From positions 1 to 45,171 of the forward strand of contig JAITSI010000073.1 of assembly GCA_031287845.1 (NCBI GenBank): a stretch of 45,171 nucleotides of DNA, in the 5' to 3' direction. Every line of letters begins with the position of its first letter. Position 1 is the first letter of the stretch. The notes below the pieces were generated by a model. It was given only the letters and a program-made list of their open reading frames with translations. It was not told the origin of the DNA and ran no database searches. Below are positions 16,186-25,729 of this stretch, one piece after another. The position numbers and the translations under genes were made by a program. Origin of the DNA: Puniceicoccales bacterium. GTDB lineage: Bacteria; Verrucomicrobiota; Verrucomicrobiia; Opitutales; JAIRLM01.

Positions 16186-19100
16186 ATGATCACCTGCTCA
16201 TTTGGCCGGAGCGCACGCTGGAAAGGAACGAACGAAACGACGTCTATCGTGAACAAACTACTTTTGCGGAAGATGTTGGCCGAGCAATGCGCGACACCGC
16301 CATCTACCGCATTGGAAAAAGATTTGTCGTCGATCCCATTCACAGGATTGTCGAGAGAGACGATTCTGACCCTGACTTTGACTGGCGTGTCTTTGCCGAA
16401 CGCTACTCCTACCGCTACCCGGAGGAAATTTTTCGCAGTGCCAACGGTAAGCGGCAGGCTCTGCGCCACATGGCCGACTACGACCGCTGGCTGCGGGACC
16501 GGACGGCCCAGTCCCGCCACCCGGTAATGAATGCGCTTCTAAACTTCGGTGGTTTCTTAGTCGATCTCACTGCCCTACACGCAATTCCGTTCATTGGCGG
16601 CCTGGGGCACCGCATCCAAAATGCACTTGGGATGAAAATCGCCGGCAAAATGGGAGCCGCCTACGCTGATTCCATCCTGGCCGACGTGATTCCCTGCGCC
16701 ACAGCTTTCATGATGGACACGGGCGCAATTGAGCTGGCCCGCACCCTCGCCTCCGACCGGGAAACCTTGGGAGACAACGCGATGGCCATTTCCGCCAACG
16801 TTGCGCTGGCTGGGTTGCTGGGCGGAGTGCATGGTGCCGTGGGCAAGTACCGCGCCATTAGGAATAGGGCGCGGACACAAAAAGTTGCGGAGAAGTTGGA
16901 TGAGAAGGGTTTACACTTCGATCGTCAGCCAAGCGAAGAGGAGATGGAAAAATTTCTCCGGGACATCGAAGCCGCCACTTCCACGAAGGAGGAGTCGCGC
17001 CGGCCACTTGGTCCAGATGACATTCCCACGTTGGATGACGTGGTGGGGAAAATCCCTGCAGAAGCTGGGCAATCCGTTGTCGTCCAAAGCTTTATTCGCA
17101 AAATTGCCTTTTCGTCCATCGTCAAAGCCAGCACGTCGCCTTGCCCAATCACTCGGAGAATCGCGATGCACCTGGCGGACAGCCGCTCCCTGCGCGTCGG
17201 CCCGGACGCGAATCTGCGCGGCGTGGAAATTCAAATTCGCTCCGAAACAAATCGCCTCACCAACACTGTGGAGACGGCTCTGGGAAAGGCCTGGGAGAAA
17301 GTTCGCCAGGACAAGCGGCCGGAATTTTCCAAAATCAATGAGCAGGAATTTTTCGACTCCATCGGAACGGCCCTCTGGAACGGCGACACATCGGCCAATC
17401 CCTACGCGGCCGAAGTGGCAAAGGAGCTGCGGCCCACAGTCGACAAGATGTTGGAGCTGTGGAAGAAAGCAGATCTTGGCGACCGGAAATCCCACTTCGA
17501 AGAAAAATTTTCCACGGAAGCGGCGAAGTGGGAAAATGAGGTCGCGGAACTGCGAAAGAAAATGACGGAAAAGCCGGACCCGCGGGTGGAAAAGCAGCTC
17601 GACGAGCGTTTGAAACGGCTGCAAAAAATTCGCAAAACCCTGTCAGCAGAACGGGAGGAATTGCAGAAACAATTGGAGGCGAACATCAAATCGCTGATCA
17701 TCGAGGAGGATCAAAATTTTGGCCGGTCCGTTTCCTTAAAAATCGGCAAGATCGACGGTGAACTGGAAAAGCTGCGGAAGCAACTAGCCGGAGAAGAGGG
17801 AGAGCACATCGACAAATTTCGCAAATCCCACGGAGAGAAGTTGCAAAAAAAGATTGATCGGCTGATGGCGGAGCGGGAGGAGCTGCGTGGCCGGCTAGAA
17901 AATTCTCCATCGGCGGCAAAAAGGATCACCGTGGCGATGGATCGGCTGTTGGAGCGCTATCTCATTCGCCAGGAAGAATTAGAGCAAAAAATTGCCCGCC
18001 GAGAGGAACTGCAAAAAACACAGCCAACACCGGGAAATTTGACCCAGCTGCAGCGGCTGCGGACGAGCCACGCCGACCTGGAGGAAAAATTCGGCAAGCT
18101 CATCCAGGAGCGGCAGGAGAAAATTGAAGCCAGCGATAGCCATGGAATTTTAAAGAGCATTTCCATCCGGGAGAGGAACATAGAAAAGCTAGCGGCGTAC
18201 ATGGCAAGAGACGAGAAGCTTCTCGTGGAACTGAAAGGTAAAAAATTCTCCACGGAGACGGCGCGGGAAATAGATCAAACCATGGTACGGCTGCGGCGCA
18301 TACGCGCCAAACTTGAAGCGGACTCGCGGGAACTCAACCGCATTCGCGCGAAGGAGGGTGCGTTCACGGGACTCAAGGGTCGCATAGCGTTGCGGGAAAA
18401 GCATATTATCCTCACCGACAAGGCCTTGGAAGATGCGGAAGCCGCATTGGAAAAGCATCGTAACTGGGAACCGCCGGAGCGGCTGGCGGAAATGGTGGAA
18501 CGGCGCGAGGCTAAGCGCGCGGAAGCGCTGCGCAATTTGGAACGGGTGCGCCGGGGCGAGTTGACCGACGAGGAGTGGGACCTGCCGAATGGAGATCCAT
18601 CCTATATCACACGGCAGTACAACATTGCGGAAATTAGCCGCCGGCCTATTGATTTCATTAACCGCATCAGCGACTGGTACGAGAAAAACGGGGGGCTGAA
18701 CCCGAAGGACGCGCAGGAGCTGGGAATTTTTGTAAAAAACCACATCCTTGGCAACACCTACGACCGCGGCCCAGGCCTGATCCATCTGCCGCAAGTGCGT
18801 GGCATTGAACAAAGAAGGATTCTGGACATCCCAACCTCAGAGATTGCCGACTTTATCATAAAAGATCCGCGGACACTTTTCCCCAAAATGTTTCGCACAA
18901 TTGTCCCAGATTTTCACATTAAGACGCGACTGGGAACCCTGGACACTGGCGAATTTGAGAAAAAAATCACCTCCTGGTATGATGGAGAAATCAGAGACGG
19001 CCGCATGCAAGGTGAAGCGGCGCAGAAACATCTGCAAACGGACGTACGGGCATTGCGCGCACTTATGGCCCGTCTCCGCAACATCAGCAACCTCACCGGC

Positions 19101-20309
19101 GACGCCGCATGGCAGAACCACAATTTTAACTCCGGAATCAACACATTACGCGCCGTCGCCTCTGCGGTGATGCTGGGCGGCGTTCCGTCAACGGCCCTAA
19201 TGGATGTTGCCACTACCATGGTCAGCGGAACGATTGGCCGGACCCTTGTAAAAGTCGTGCCAAATTTCATTAAATACTTCGTCAACAGGAAGTTCTCCGC
19301 GGAAATGCTAGAAGATCTGCGTGCCCTAGGCTTTTACGTGGAAAATGGCCTGCACGGCTCATCGGGAAGATTTACCGAGGCCTGGCAGGACCCTACCCTC
19401 GCCGCAAAAATCGAACGCGGAGCCCGAAAATTCAGCGACCTGAGCTACCGACTGAGCGGCGCCAACGCCATCCTGGGCGGATACGAGCACGTGAAGGCAT
19501 CGGTCAACTGCCTGGACATAAGACGCTTAGCCGAAAAAGCGATGCGAGGGAAAAAGTTCACACTCACCGAAAAAAATCGGCTCAACCTAGGCCGTATAAC
19601 CGAGGACGAGCTGCTCGAAATCGGCGAGCAGATTGGAAAGTTTGGGGAAAAGGACGGTGGCAAATTGCTCAATTTGGATCTCTGGACCAACCAGCGTGCC
19701 CGGGAAAATTGCATCTATACAATTCACCAATGGGGTGATCTGGATGTGATGAAGCCAGGATTTGAAACACCGCGCCTTACTCCTCTCGGAGAACTACTTC
19801 TGCAATTTAAAAAGTTTATGATTCCCGCCTACGACCGCTGCGTCCTGCCAACGATCCAGCGGCTCGCGGTCGGGGAATATAACGTCGTTTGTCGCATTGT
19901 TGCGATGATCTGCCTGGGAGGTTTTCGCGATATGCTCAACCGCGTCAGCGAGTTTCGCGCGCTTCCCACGGCCAAGGAATTTATCCTCCATGGCATCGCG
20001 GAAGCGGACATCTTCCCATTTGTCGGTTCGATGTTTAAGGACATGACCCAAGCCTTTTACTCCCACGACGTTCTGGACACGATCGGCGACAATTTGCTCT
20101 CCCAATTCATCCCGCCATCGGTGCGCGTCATAGCGAACGCCATCCGCGGCGGCAACGGCCTGACAAAGCTACTTATCGGCAACGAACGTCCTACGTCCAA
20201 GGAGGTAAGAGCCTTAAAACAAAGCATTTGGATGAATAACCACTACTTTCTCCGCGGCGTCCTGCGCCACTGGCAGGAGGCAATGCTAGAACCGCGAAAG
20301 CGAAAATAA
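16182..20309 (+). CDS. Large internal virion protein (T7 gp16-like position)
   Basis: 1375 residues, similar to T7 gp16 (1318). Residues 110-235 include hydrophobic helices (LLNFGGFLVDLTALHAIPFI and an Ala-rich stretch). About 430-790 form a very long charged coiled coil with many K, E and R. The C-terminal 350 residues mix amphipathic and hydrophobic helices (LRAVASAVMLGGVPSTALMD) as in T7-like ejection proteins. T7 gp16 has a lytic transglycosylase domain at its N-terminus; I see no E-S-x-x-x-x-x-A-x-S type motif here. It is last in the core gene trio and would enter the host first or form the inner-membrane channel. Confidence 0.65.
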   Translation: MNDHLLIWPERTLERNERNDVYREQTTFAEDVGRAMRDTAIYRIGKRFVVDPIHRIVERDDSDPDFDWRVFAERYSYRYPEEIFRSANGKRQALRHMADYDRWLRDRTAQSRHPVMNALLNFGGFLVDLTALHAIPFIGGLGHRIQNALGMKIAGKMGAAYADSILADVIPCATAFMMDTGAIELARTLASDRETLGDNAMAISANVALAGLLGGVHGAVGKYRAIRNRARTQKVAEKLDEKGLHFDRQPSEEEMEKFLRDIEAATSTKEESRRPLGPDDIPTLDDVVGKIPAEAGQSVVVQSFIRKIAFSSIVKASTSPCPITRRIAMHLADSRSLRVGPDANLRGVEIQIRSETNRLTNTVETALGKAWEKVRQDKRPEFSKINEQEFFDSIGTALWNGDTSANPYAAEVAKELRPTVDKMLELWKKADLGDRKSHFEEKFSTEAAKWENEVAELRKKMTEKPDPRVEKQLDERLKRLQKIRKTLSAEREELQKQLEANIKSLIIEEDQNFGRSVSLKIGKIDGELEKLRKQLAGEEGEHIDKFRKSHGEKLQKKIDRLMAEREELRGRLENSPSAAKRITVAMDRLLERYLIRQEELEQKIARREELQKTQPTPGNLTQLQRLRTSHADLEEKFGKLIQERQEKIEASDSHGILKSISIRERNIEKLAAYMARDEKLLVELKGKKFSTETAREIDQTMVRLRRIRAKLEADSRELNRIRAKEGAFTGLKGRIALREKHIILTDKALEDAEAALEKHRNWEPPERLAEMVERREAKRAEALRNLERVRRGELTDEEWDLPNGDPSYITRQYNIAEISRRPIDFINRISDWYEKNGGLNPKDAQELGIFVKNHILGNTYDRGPGLIHLPQVRGIEQRRILDIPTSEIADFIIKDPRTLFPKMFRTIVPDFHIKTRLGTLDTGEFEKKITSWYDGEIRDGRMQGEAAQKHLQTDVRALRALMARLRNISNLTGDAAWQNHNFNSGINTLRAVASAVMLGGVPSTALMDVATTMVSGTIGRTLVKVVPNFIKYFVNRKFSAEMLEDLRALGFYVENGLHGSSGRFTEAWQDPTLAAKIERGARKFSDLSYRLSGANAILGGYEHVKASVNCLDIRRLAEKAMRGKKFTLTEKNRLNLGRITEDELLEIGEQIGKFGEKDGGKLLNLDLWTNQRARENCIYTIHQWGDLDVMKPGFETPRLTPLGELLLQFKKFMIPAYDRCVLPTIQRLAVGEYNVVCRIVAMICLGGFRDMLNRVSEFRALPTAKEFILHGIAEADIFPFVGSMFKDMTQAFYSHDVLDTIGDNLLSQFIPPSVRVIANAIRGGNGLTKLLIGNERPTSKEVRALKQSIWMNNHYFLRGVLRHWQEAMLEPRKRK

Positions 20310-20321
20310 CGAGGATCTCAC

Positions 20322-22445
20322 ATGGATAATCCAACGCTCATCTCCGTAAACGACCGCTACGTCCAGGCCATCTACCACGGCGGCGGGACCCTACGCTTCG
20401 CCTTCGACTTCCCAATCTACGCGCCATCCAGCGTGCAGTTGTTCGTGGACAACGCCTTATGGAAATTCACCGAGGACTACACCGTCACCGTAGTGGAAAA
20501 TGAGGGCGGCTTCATAGATCTATTAAAGGAGCCGGCCGACGGGGCAACTTTGACGCTGGTGGGCGCAACGCCCCTCGTTCGCACGGAGTACTATGTCCCT
20601 CCCACCGCGGATGTTACCGCTCTAAACGCGGAGCTGGACAAAACGCTATTCCGTCTGCAGCAGATCGACCGGGACCTGCTCGGCTGTCTGAAGAACCGCC
20701 GGGACGAGACGGAAATCGATAACACCGTGCTACCAAAGACCTTGGAACGCCTGGGCAAGTTCGCGGTGTGGGGCAGCGATTCCGGCCGGCTCACCTACGC
20801 CGGCGATCCCACCGAGGGCGGCGACGACCCAACCACCGACTACGCAAGGACCTATAACAATCTATCCGACCTGACCGACCCGGCCGCGGCGCGGGAAAAT
20901 TTGGCCATCGTCCAGGGCCACGCCATCAACGGCTTAGCGCAGCGGCCCAATTTGATTTTCACCGGTGACGCGGTCTCGACCGTGGACGCGCCCGGCCAAC
21001 TTGCTACGCTGGTGACACTTAACAGCCGCGTAAAAACCTTTGCGGACATTTGGGGAATTTTGCCCATCGTCCAGGGCGGAACCGGCGCAAACAATGCCGG
21101 CGAGGCGCGAAAAAACCTGGGCCTGCTGGCGGTGGCGCACACGGCTAACTTCTACGACCTCAACAACATCCCACCGATCGTCCACCATATCTCCAACACC
21201 GGCACGGGCACCGGAGTCTTCGCTTGGACGATCAATGGCATCGCATCGCTCCTGTCCCTGACCTCCGACGGCACGGTCGCCATCTCTAAGGTCCAGAACG
21301 GCAACGCCATAGAGCTTGCCGTCTCCTCCGTCCCAATGGACCGGCTGTCCGGAATCCTTCCTCCGCACAGCGGCGGTACCGGCCTTGGCACCAATGACTT
21401 AGCAATTGCCGACGCCGGCACCGTCCCCACTCTCACGGCGAACCGCACCTTCACCCTGCAAACCCCGTCCACCGGCCACGAGATTTTTTTCCGCTCGAGC
21501 CTTCTTCCCCAACGGCGCCGGCTCCGCTTCGAAGGCGATGGCGTCACACTGGCCGACGACTCCGCTGGCAATGCCACGGTCGTTTCCCTAAGTGGTTCCG
21601 ACGGAACGATTGGTCGCTATTTCGCCCATCGATTTTTTTCATCGGAATTTCAAAACGACGTTCTCATTGTCCCGCAATCCGCCATCCCCTTTCCCATCGT
21701 CGACCCGCTGCTCTTCGTCCGCGACGATTTCGGAAACTACGTCGAGACAGGGACTTCCGTCCTGAACGGCTCCCACGTGCAAATCATTGCCCAACCCTTC
21801 GACGGCAAGCTGCTCATCTGCGAACCCGGCGGCAACGGCTTTGGCCTCTTCGCATCCATCCCATTCTCCGAGAACGACTTCTCCGACGATCGCCTGGAAA
21901 TTTCGCAGGACGCGGTCCCCTTTGACCTGGTCGATCCGCTGGTCGAGGTGCTGGACGACGGCGGCGCCTACGTCAACTGCGCCATCGCCGTGGCAAATTA
22001 CATTTCCCTCACCCTGCGCGCCAAGCCGTTCTCCGGCAAGGTGTTACTCTTCCGCGGAGACCTGGAGCAGGTCTTCGGCCGGCACAAAATTCTCGCTCCA
22101 AACGGCGACGTCCTGCCCGACCGGCTCAGTCTGCAATTTACGGGACCCGGAGTCCAGTCGGTCACGGACAACCGGTCTGACGGGAAAACTGTCGTAACCA
22201 TCTCCGGCGGAGGTGGAAGCGGCGGCAAGCTAGCGACCGTGGAATTCACGGAGGACGACTTCAACGGCACGCAGCTGGTCCTGCCGGCAGTGCTTATTCC
22301 CTTTTCCTATGTTACTCCAATCGTGCAAGTTACCAACGTTGCCGGCCAGTACGGCATCGCCGCCGTCACCGTCGATCCCGACACGCTGGACATCGTGGTC
22401 GAGGGCGAGCCCTTCGCGGGAAAAATAATTCTAATGTCCAACTAG
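20322..22445 (+). CDS. T7-type tail fibre protein
   Basis: 707 residues, GAGGA site upstream. Residues 1-150 match the T7 gp17 N-terminal anchor domain: FAFDFPIYAPSSVQLFVD, a turn, DYTVTVVENEGGFIDLL, then RTEYYVPPTADVTALNAELD leading to a coiled coil. The rest is beta-rich. Near residues 240-390 are GGTGANNAGEARKNLGL-type fibre shaft units. Three related units of about 65 residues close the protein (starting near residues 436, 508 and 640), each with a DF, PF, V-D/T-P-x-x-x-V and PFxGK pattern. The fibre attaches to the tail adaptor and carries or holds the receptor-binding parts encoded downstream. Confidence 0.85.
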   Translation: MDNPTLISVNDRYVQAIYHGGGTLRFAFDFPIYAPSSVQLFVDNALWKFTEDYTVTVVENEGGFIDLLKEPADGATLTLVGATPLVRTEYYVPPTADVTALNAELDKTLFRLQQIDRDLLGCLKNRRDETEIDNTVLPKTLERLGKFAVWGSDSGRLTYAGDPTEGGDDPTTDYARTYNNLSDLTDPAAARENLAIVQGHAINGLAQRPNLIFTGDAVSTVDAPGQLATLVTLNSRVKTFADIWGILPIVQGGTGANNAGEARKNLGLLAVAHTANFYDLNNIPPIVHHISNTGTGTGVFAWTINGIASLLSLTSDGTVAISKVQNGNAIELAVSSVPMDRLSGILPPHSGGTGLGTNDLAIADAGTVPTLTANRTFTLQTPSTGHEIFFRSSLLPQRRRLRFEGDGVTLADDSAGNATVVSLSGSDGTIGRYFAHRFFSSEFQNDVLIVPQSAIPFPIVDPLLFVRDDFGNYVETGTSVLNGSHVQIIAQPFDGKLLICEPGGNGFGLFASIPFSENDFSDDRLEISQDAVPFDLVDPLVEVLDDGGAYVNCAIAVANYISLTLRAKPFSGKVLLFRGDLEQVFGRHKILAPNGDVLPDRLSLQFTGPGVQSVTDNRSDGKTVVTISGGGGSGGKLATVEFTEDDFNGTQLVLPAVLIPFSYVTPIVQVTNVAGQYGIAAVTVDPDTLDIVVEGEPFAGKIILMSN

Positions 22446-22457
22446 GGGGGGACGTAA

Positions 22458-22679
22458 ATGATGTGTTTAAAAAAAGCGCAGAAGGGGAGGAAGTCTCGAA
22501 TCAAAAAGGTTCCCGATGGCAAAGGGGAAGAGTCGAACCAGGAACATAAAATGACGACCATCACAATCGATGAACTTTTCGAAATGATGAAGAGGCACGT
22601 GTTGGGCAAACCGCCTCAAGCTCCTGAGACAGAGCGACGTATCGCCAATGAAAGGAATAGCAATGGCACAGGAAATTAG
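22458..22679 (+). CDS. Hypothetical small basic protein
   Basis: 73 residues with a G-rich ribosome site right upstream. The first half is very basic (KKAQKGRKSRIKK), the second contains an acidic helix (ITIDELFEMMKRHVLG). An internal ATG at 22551 would give a 42-residue product starting at the helix. Its 3' end overlaps the next gene. It lies between fibre genes and no family is recognised. Reality of the gene is probable from spacing and ribosome site only. Confidence 0.45.
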   Translation: MMCLKKAQKGRKSRIKKVPDGKGEESNQEHKMTTITIDELFEMMKRHVLGKPPQAPETERRIANERNSNGTGN

Positions 22680-23586
22680 AACTCCCATTGAAATGACGAA
22701 CGTCTCGGCGGTGCCGCCAACGCCGCCGGACGGAACCATTGTCGCCTACGCCAAAGCCGGTAAATTTTCCGTAAAGGACTCTGCCGGAACGGTTACCGCG
22801 CTGGAGCCGTCCCACTACAACGCCGTCCTCGACGATTACTTTGAAGAGCTTCCCCAGCAGTCTGCCGTTCGCTTCATCGGAGCCACATTGGAGGATGACC
22901 CGCTGGTCGGTTGCACCAATGTCTCCATCCGGACGGATTACGCAACCACCGACGGTCACGTGATTTACGACTCCATCGGCACGGCCTACGCCCAACGCTC
23001 TAAGCTGATCTTTCGCGGCGACGGCCTGTCAGCGATCGTCGACGAACCGGACAACTCCGCAACGGCGGTGGTTTTGGCCGGAGGAGGAGGCGGCAGCGGC
23101 GGCGACATCACCGGCTACATTGCAAACTGCGTAACCAAGTCTCCTCCAGGAACTTTTGCGTTTTCCGAGAAGACGCTGACCGTGGCTGCGGGAGTTGCGG
23201 CGCTGGTTCCAAACGGCAAAAATTCCGACGGCACCTGGAAGGGCATCCAGGCGCAAACTTCTGCGTCCCAATCGATTGGCGAATCCTTGGCAGCGGCGAC
23301 GGCGGGAATTCTCTTCCTCATGGACGACGGAACGCTACAAACCATTCCCGCAGAGCACTATTTCACCGGTGCCACTCCGCCGGGGGATCGCTCCGACGCC
23401 GTCTGGTACAACGCGGACACCAATTTGGCAACGGCCTATGACGCTGCAGGAGACGAGCTTGGCCAATTTTTCGGGGTGCCCATCGCCGACTTTCGCACCG
23501 ACGCCGCCGGAAATGTGGAGGAGGTCAAGCCGCGCGCTGTGGTGAACGTGGCCAACGGGGTCCTATTTCGCTATTGGGAAGACTAG
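22663..23586 (+). CDS. Tail fibre or appendage protein
   Basis: 307 residues from ATG 22663 with GAAAGGAA upstream. The N-terminus (MAQEIRTPIEM) leads into small beta units. Residues about 95-140 carry the module shared by four fibre proteins of this phage (GHVIYDSIGTAYAQRSKLIF), followed by a poly-Gly hinge. The C-terminal half is beta-rich with repeated ADFRTDAAGNVEEVKP-type strands. It probably forms part of the fibre tip. The poly-Gly linker is also present in the T7-type fibre gene, suggesting exchange of segments between them. Confidence 0.6.
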   Translation: MAQEIRTPIEMTNVSAVPPTPPDGTIVAYAKAGKFSVKDSAGTVTALEPSHYNAVLDDYFEELPQQSAVRFIGATLEDDPLVGCTNVSIRTDYATTDGHVIYDSIGTAYAQRSKLIFRGDGLSAIVDEPDNSATAVVLAGGGGGSGGDITGYIANCVTKSPPGTFAFSEKTLTVAAGVAALVPNGKNSDGTWKGIQAQTSASQSIGESLAAATAGILFLMDDGTLQTIPAEHYFTGATPPGDRSDAVWYNADTNLATAYDAAGDELGQFFGVPIADFRTDAAGNVEEVKPRAVVNVANGVLFRYWED

Positions 23587-23587
23587 C

Positions 23588-24952
23588 ATGCGTATTTTAG
23601 CCTATCGAGTTCTAGGGACGGGCGGAGACCCAACCGTCTATTACACAACGAAGTACGGCAGTTTTGCCGACGATCCGGTCCCCGCCGGCACCCGCATCTA
23701 CGCGGACAATCTATTTCACACTTTCGTCGAAGTTGCAACTGCCAACTCCCATCGATACTCTGGAACCATCGGCGCCCCCTGGACGCAGCCAACCATGACG
23801 GCGAGCCAAACTAGCTACGGCGGAGAGCTTTGGGCCTTGGACGCACCCTGGGGAACCAACGACCCGGTTTGGCTTCTTTCCGACGGCAATTTGCAACAGC
23901 ACGTTGCGAGCGGCCACCGGAGCAGGCCCTATCCCTATCTGTTCTACAATCCAAATCCCCTAACTGTCACGTCCGTAAGGATTTGCAACAGTTACGAGGA
24001 CCATGTGACCAGCTGGTCATTCTGGTGTTCGGATAACCGCGACGATTGGACACAACTGGCAAGTGGCTCCGCTGGAAACACAAGTGCCTACGGCCAATGG
24101 ACTTTCGCCGTTCCGAACTCCGGAGCTCACCGGTACTATGAATTTCGCGTTGTGGGAGGAACGGACGGCGACTGGCAAAACCTTTCGGAGATCACGCTCT
24201 ATGGTATTCAGGACGTGGTAGATGCGCCGGAGGTGACGGTCCTGGACGAGTCCAACGCCAAGCAACTTTTTGGATTCTGCACAAAGAAAGAAGATGAAAT
24301 GAAATTCTATCTGGTAACGGTTGGCGACATCACCCCGTGGGCCCATGCGGAGGGCTCATTTTACACGACGGCATCGGCGCCGCCAGGATCCTATCCGCTT
24401 ACGCAGCAGGAATATGACGCGCTGAACTACCGCATCGCCGACGGGGACACACTTTCCTGGTACGCGGACCAGCGTCCCTACACAACTGCGCCATGGAGTC
24501 AGCCCATCTTCACAGGTTACACCGCTGGAGATGGTTCGGTAATTTCCGCCGGAAACTACCAGGCGACCTATTCCGAATATCCCTGGAAGGCCATGGACGG
24601 CTACAGCACAGGCGACGGAAGATTCTGGGGCACAACGGCTACGACCACCTGGTGGAAGGTGGTATTCCCCTATAAAATTCTACTAACGGGACTGGTTCAC
24701 TATAGTCGCTATAATAGCACCTACGCCGCTGTACAGGGCCGCTATTGGGCAGAGGAGGCAATGCAAACGCCCATCGGTTCCGCCATTAATGGGCCATCGA
24801 CATCCAATTGGTCCACAACGGTTTACGATGATTCGGCCCACCCAATCGTGACGGATCGGATTTACTTTCAGAAGACCGGCGGCCACGAAAATGGGGGCAT
24901 CGGCGAGGTAGTCATAACAGCCCGCAAACTCACCTACGAGGTACCACAATGA
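23588..24952 (+). CDS. Fibre-associated protein with two discoidin-like domains
   Basis: 454 residues. Two similar halves can be seen, about residues 60-215 and 290-450. Each starts with a W-x-Q-P-x-x-T block, runs through an ALD or AMDG turn followed by a conserved Trp, and ends with strands of the type HRYYEFRVVGG and LSEITLYG or IGEVVITARKL. This is the pattern of F5/8 type C (discoidin, galactose-binding-like) jelly rolls, which bind sugars. In a phage tail region this suggests binding to host surface glycans. The stop overlaps the next start (ATGA). Confidence 0.6.
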   Translation: MRILAYRVLGTGGDPTVYYTTKYGSFADDPVPAGTRIYADNLFHTFVEVATANSHRYSGTIGAPWTQPTMTASQTSYGGELWALDAPWGTNDPVWLLSDGNLQQHVASGHRSRPYPYLFYNPNPLTVTSVRICNSYEDHVTSWSFWCSDNRDDWTQLASGSAGNTSAYGQWTFAVPNSGAHRYYEFRVVGGTDGDWQNLSEITLYGIQDVVDAPEVTVLDESNAKQLFGFCTKKEDEMKFYLVTVGDITPWAHAEGSFYTTASAPPGSYPLTQQEYDALNYRIADGDTLSWYADQRPYTTAPWSQPIFTGYTAGDGSVISAGNYQATYSEYPWKAMDGYSTGDGRFWGTTATTTWWKVVFPYKILLTGLVHYSRYNSTYAAVQGRYWAEEAMQTPIGSAINGPSTSNWSTTVYDDSAHPIVTDRIYFQKTGGHENGGIGEVVITARKLTYEVPQ

Positions 24953-25338
24953 GAGAAGAAAGAGCAAATCAACTGGAAGTGAATTTCGTCAGCAGGGCAT
25001 GGGTAAACGCGGCCAACTCCCTGGACCACAGAAAGTTATGGCTGATGGAGGCGGATGCGGTTGTGGAGACCTGGCAATCCTCCGATGGAGAAACCATGGC
25101 GCGGCGCTATGCCAGTGGCTGGCAGGAGATTAGGGGATGGAGGGCCGGATCGGGCGACTCGCTCATCACCTTCCCATTTCCATTCAAAAGTGTGAGGGAA
25201 TTTTGGATCGGACTGACCGTAAGCGGAACCGGCTACGCCTACTACACGGATCAAACGGAGAGCAGCATCCACATAGTGGCGCCGTCAACTTCTTCAAACG
25301 GAGTGGTTTGGTACGCAATTGGAATGGGGGCAAACTAG
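24949..25338 (+). CDS. Small tail protein with gp53-like fibre fold
   Basis: 129 residues. The second half, SLITFPFPFKSVREFWIGLT followed by alternating strands and ending VVWYAIGMG, fits the C-terminal fibre domain of the gp53-like type, in which I-x-F-P-x-x-F leads to a terminal W-x-A-I-G. The N-terminal part contains Trp-rich linker sequence. It may be a short receptor-binding tip or a fibre accessory. Coupled by four bases to the discoidin gene and two bases before the next start. Confidence 0.5.
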   Translation: MREERANQLEVNFVSRAWVNAANSLDHRKLWLMEADAVVETWQSSDGETMARRYASGWQEIRGWRAGSGDSLITFPFPFKSVREFWIGLTVSGTGYAYYTDQTESSIHIVAPSTSSNGVVWYAIGMGAN

Positions 25339-25339
25339 A

Positions 25340-25729
25340 ATGGAATTCGAAATAGGACAGAAATTTGGGGGAAAATACCCTCCGGAAGTGGCGGAGTGGT
25401 GTGGCCGCAACGGTGTCCGCATCGTGCGAGATGGGGCGAGCGGCTGGCGCATCGAAGCGATGCCAACTCCTACGGTGGAGGAACTTAGCGCCGCCAAGCG
25501 GGAGGAAATCAGGCGGGCCCTGGACGCCGCCGACTGGCGATCCATGCGCGAACACGACCGCCACGCCGCGAACCCAACCTACCAAACGGACCAAACGGTA
25601 TTCGCCCATAAGCAATTTTTGCGTGACTTCGACGCACAGGAAAATTGGTGGGAGCGGGGCGTGCCCAGCTACGAAGAGTTTCTGGAGCAGAACAACTTGG
25701 AGGACGACAATGACAACGACGAACAATGA
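25340..25729 (+). CDS. Putative tail fibre assembly protein
   Basis: 129 residues from ATG 25340. The central helix AAKREEIRRALDAADWRSMR with a following YQTDQTVFAHKQFLRDFD and the final acidic segment WERGVPSYEEFLEQN resemble XkdW-type or fibre-assembly chaperones: E-x-R-x-x-I-x-x-x-L-x-x-x-D-W, then a Tyr- and Asp-rich helix ending with a Pro and Trp. Such genes sit among fibre genes as here. The end overlaps the next gene by 20 bases, so production is linked to the fibre it may fold. The family call is tentative. Confidence 0.4.
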   Translation: MEFEIGQKFGGKYPPEVAEWCGRNGVRIVRDGASGWRIEAMPTPTVEELSAAKREEIRRALDAADWRSMREHDRHAANPTYQTDQTVFAHKQFLRDFDAQENWWERGVPSYEEFLEQNNLEDDNDNDEQ

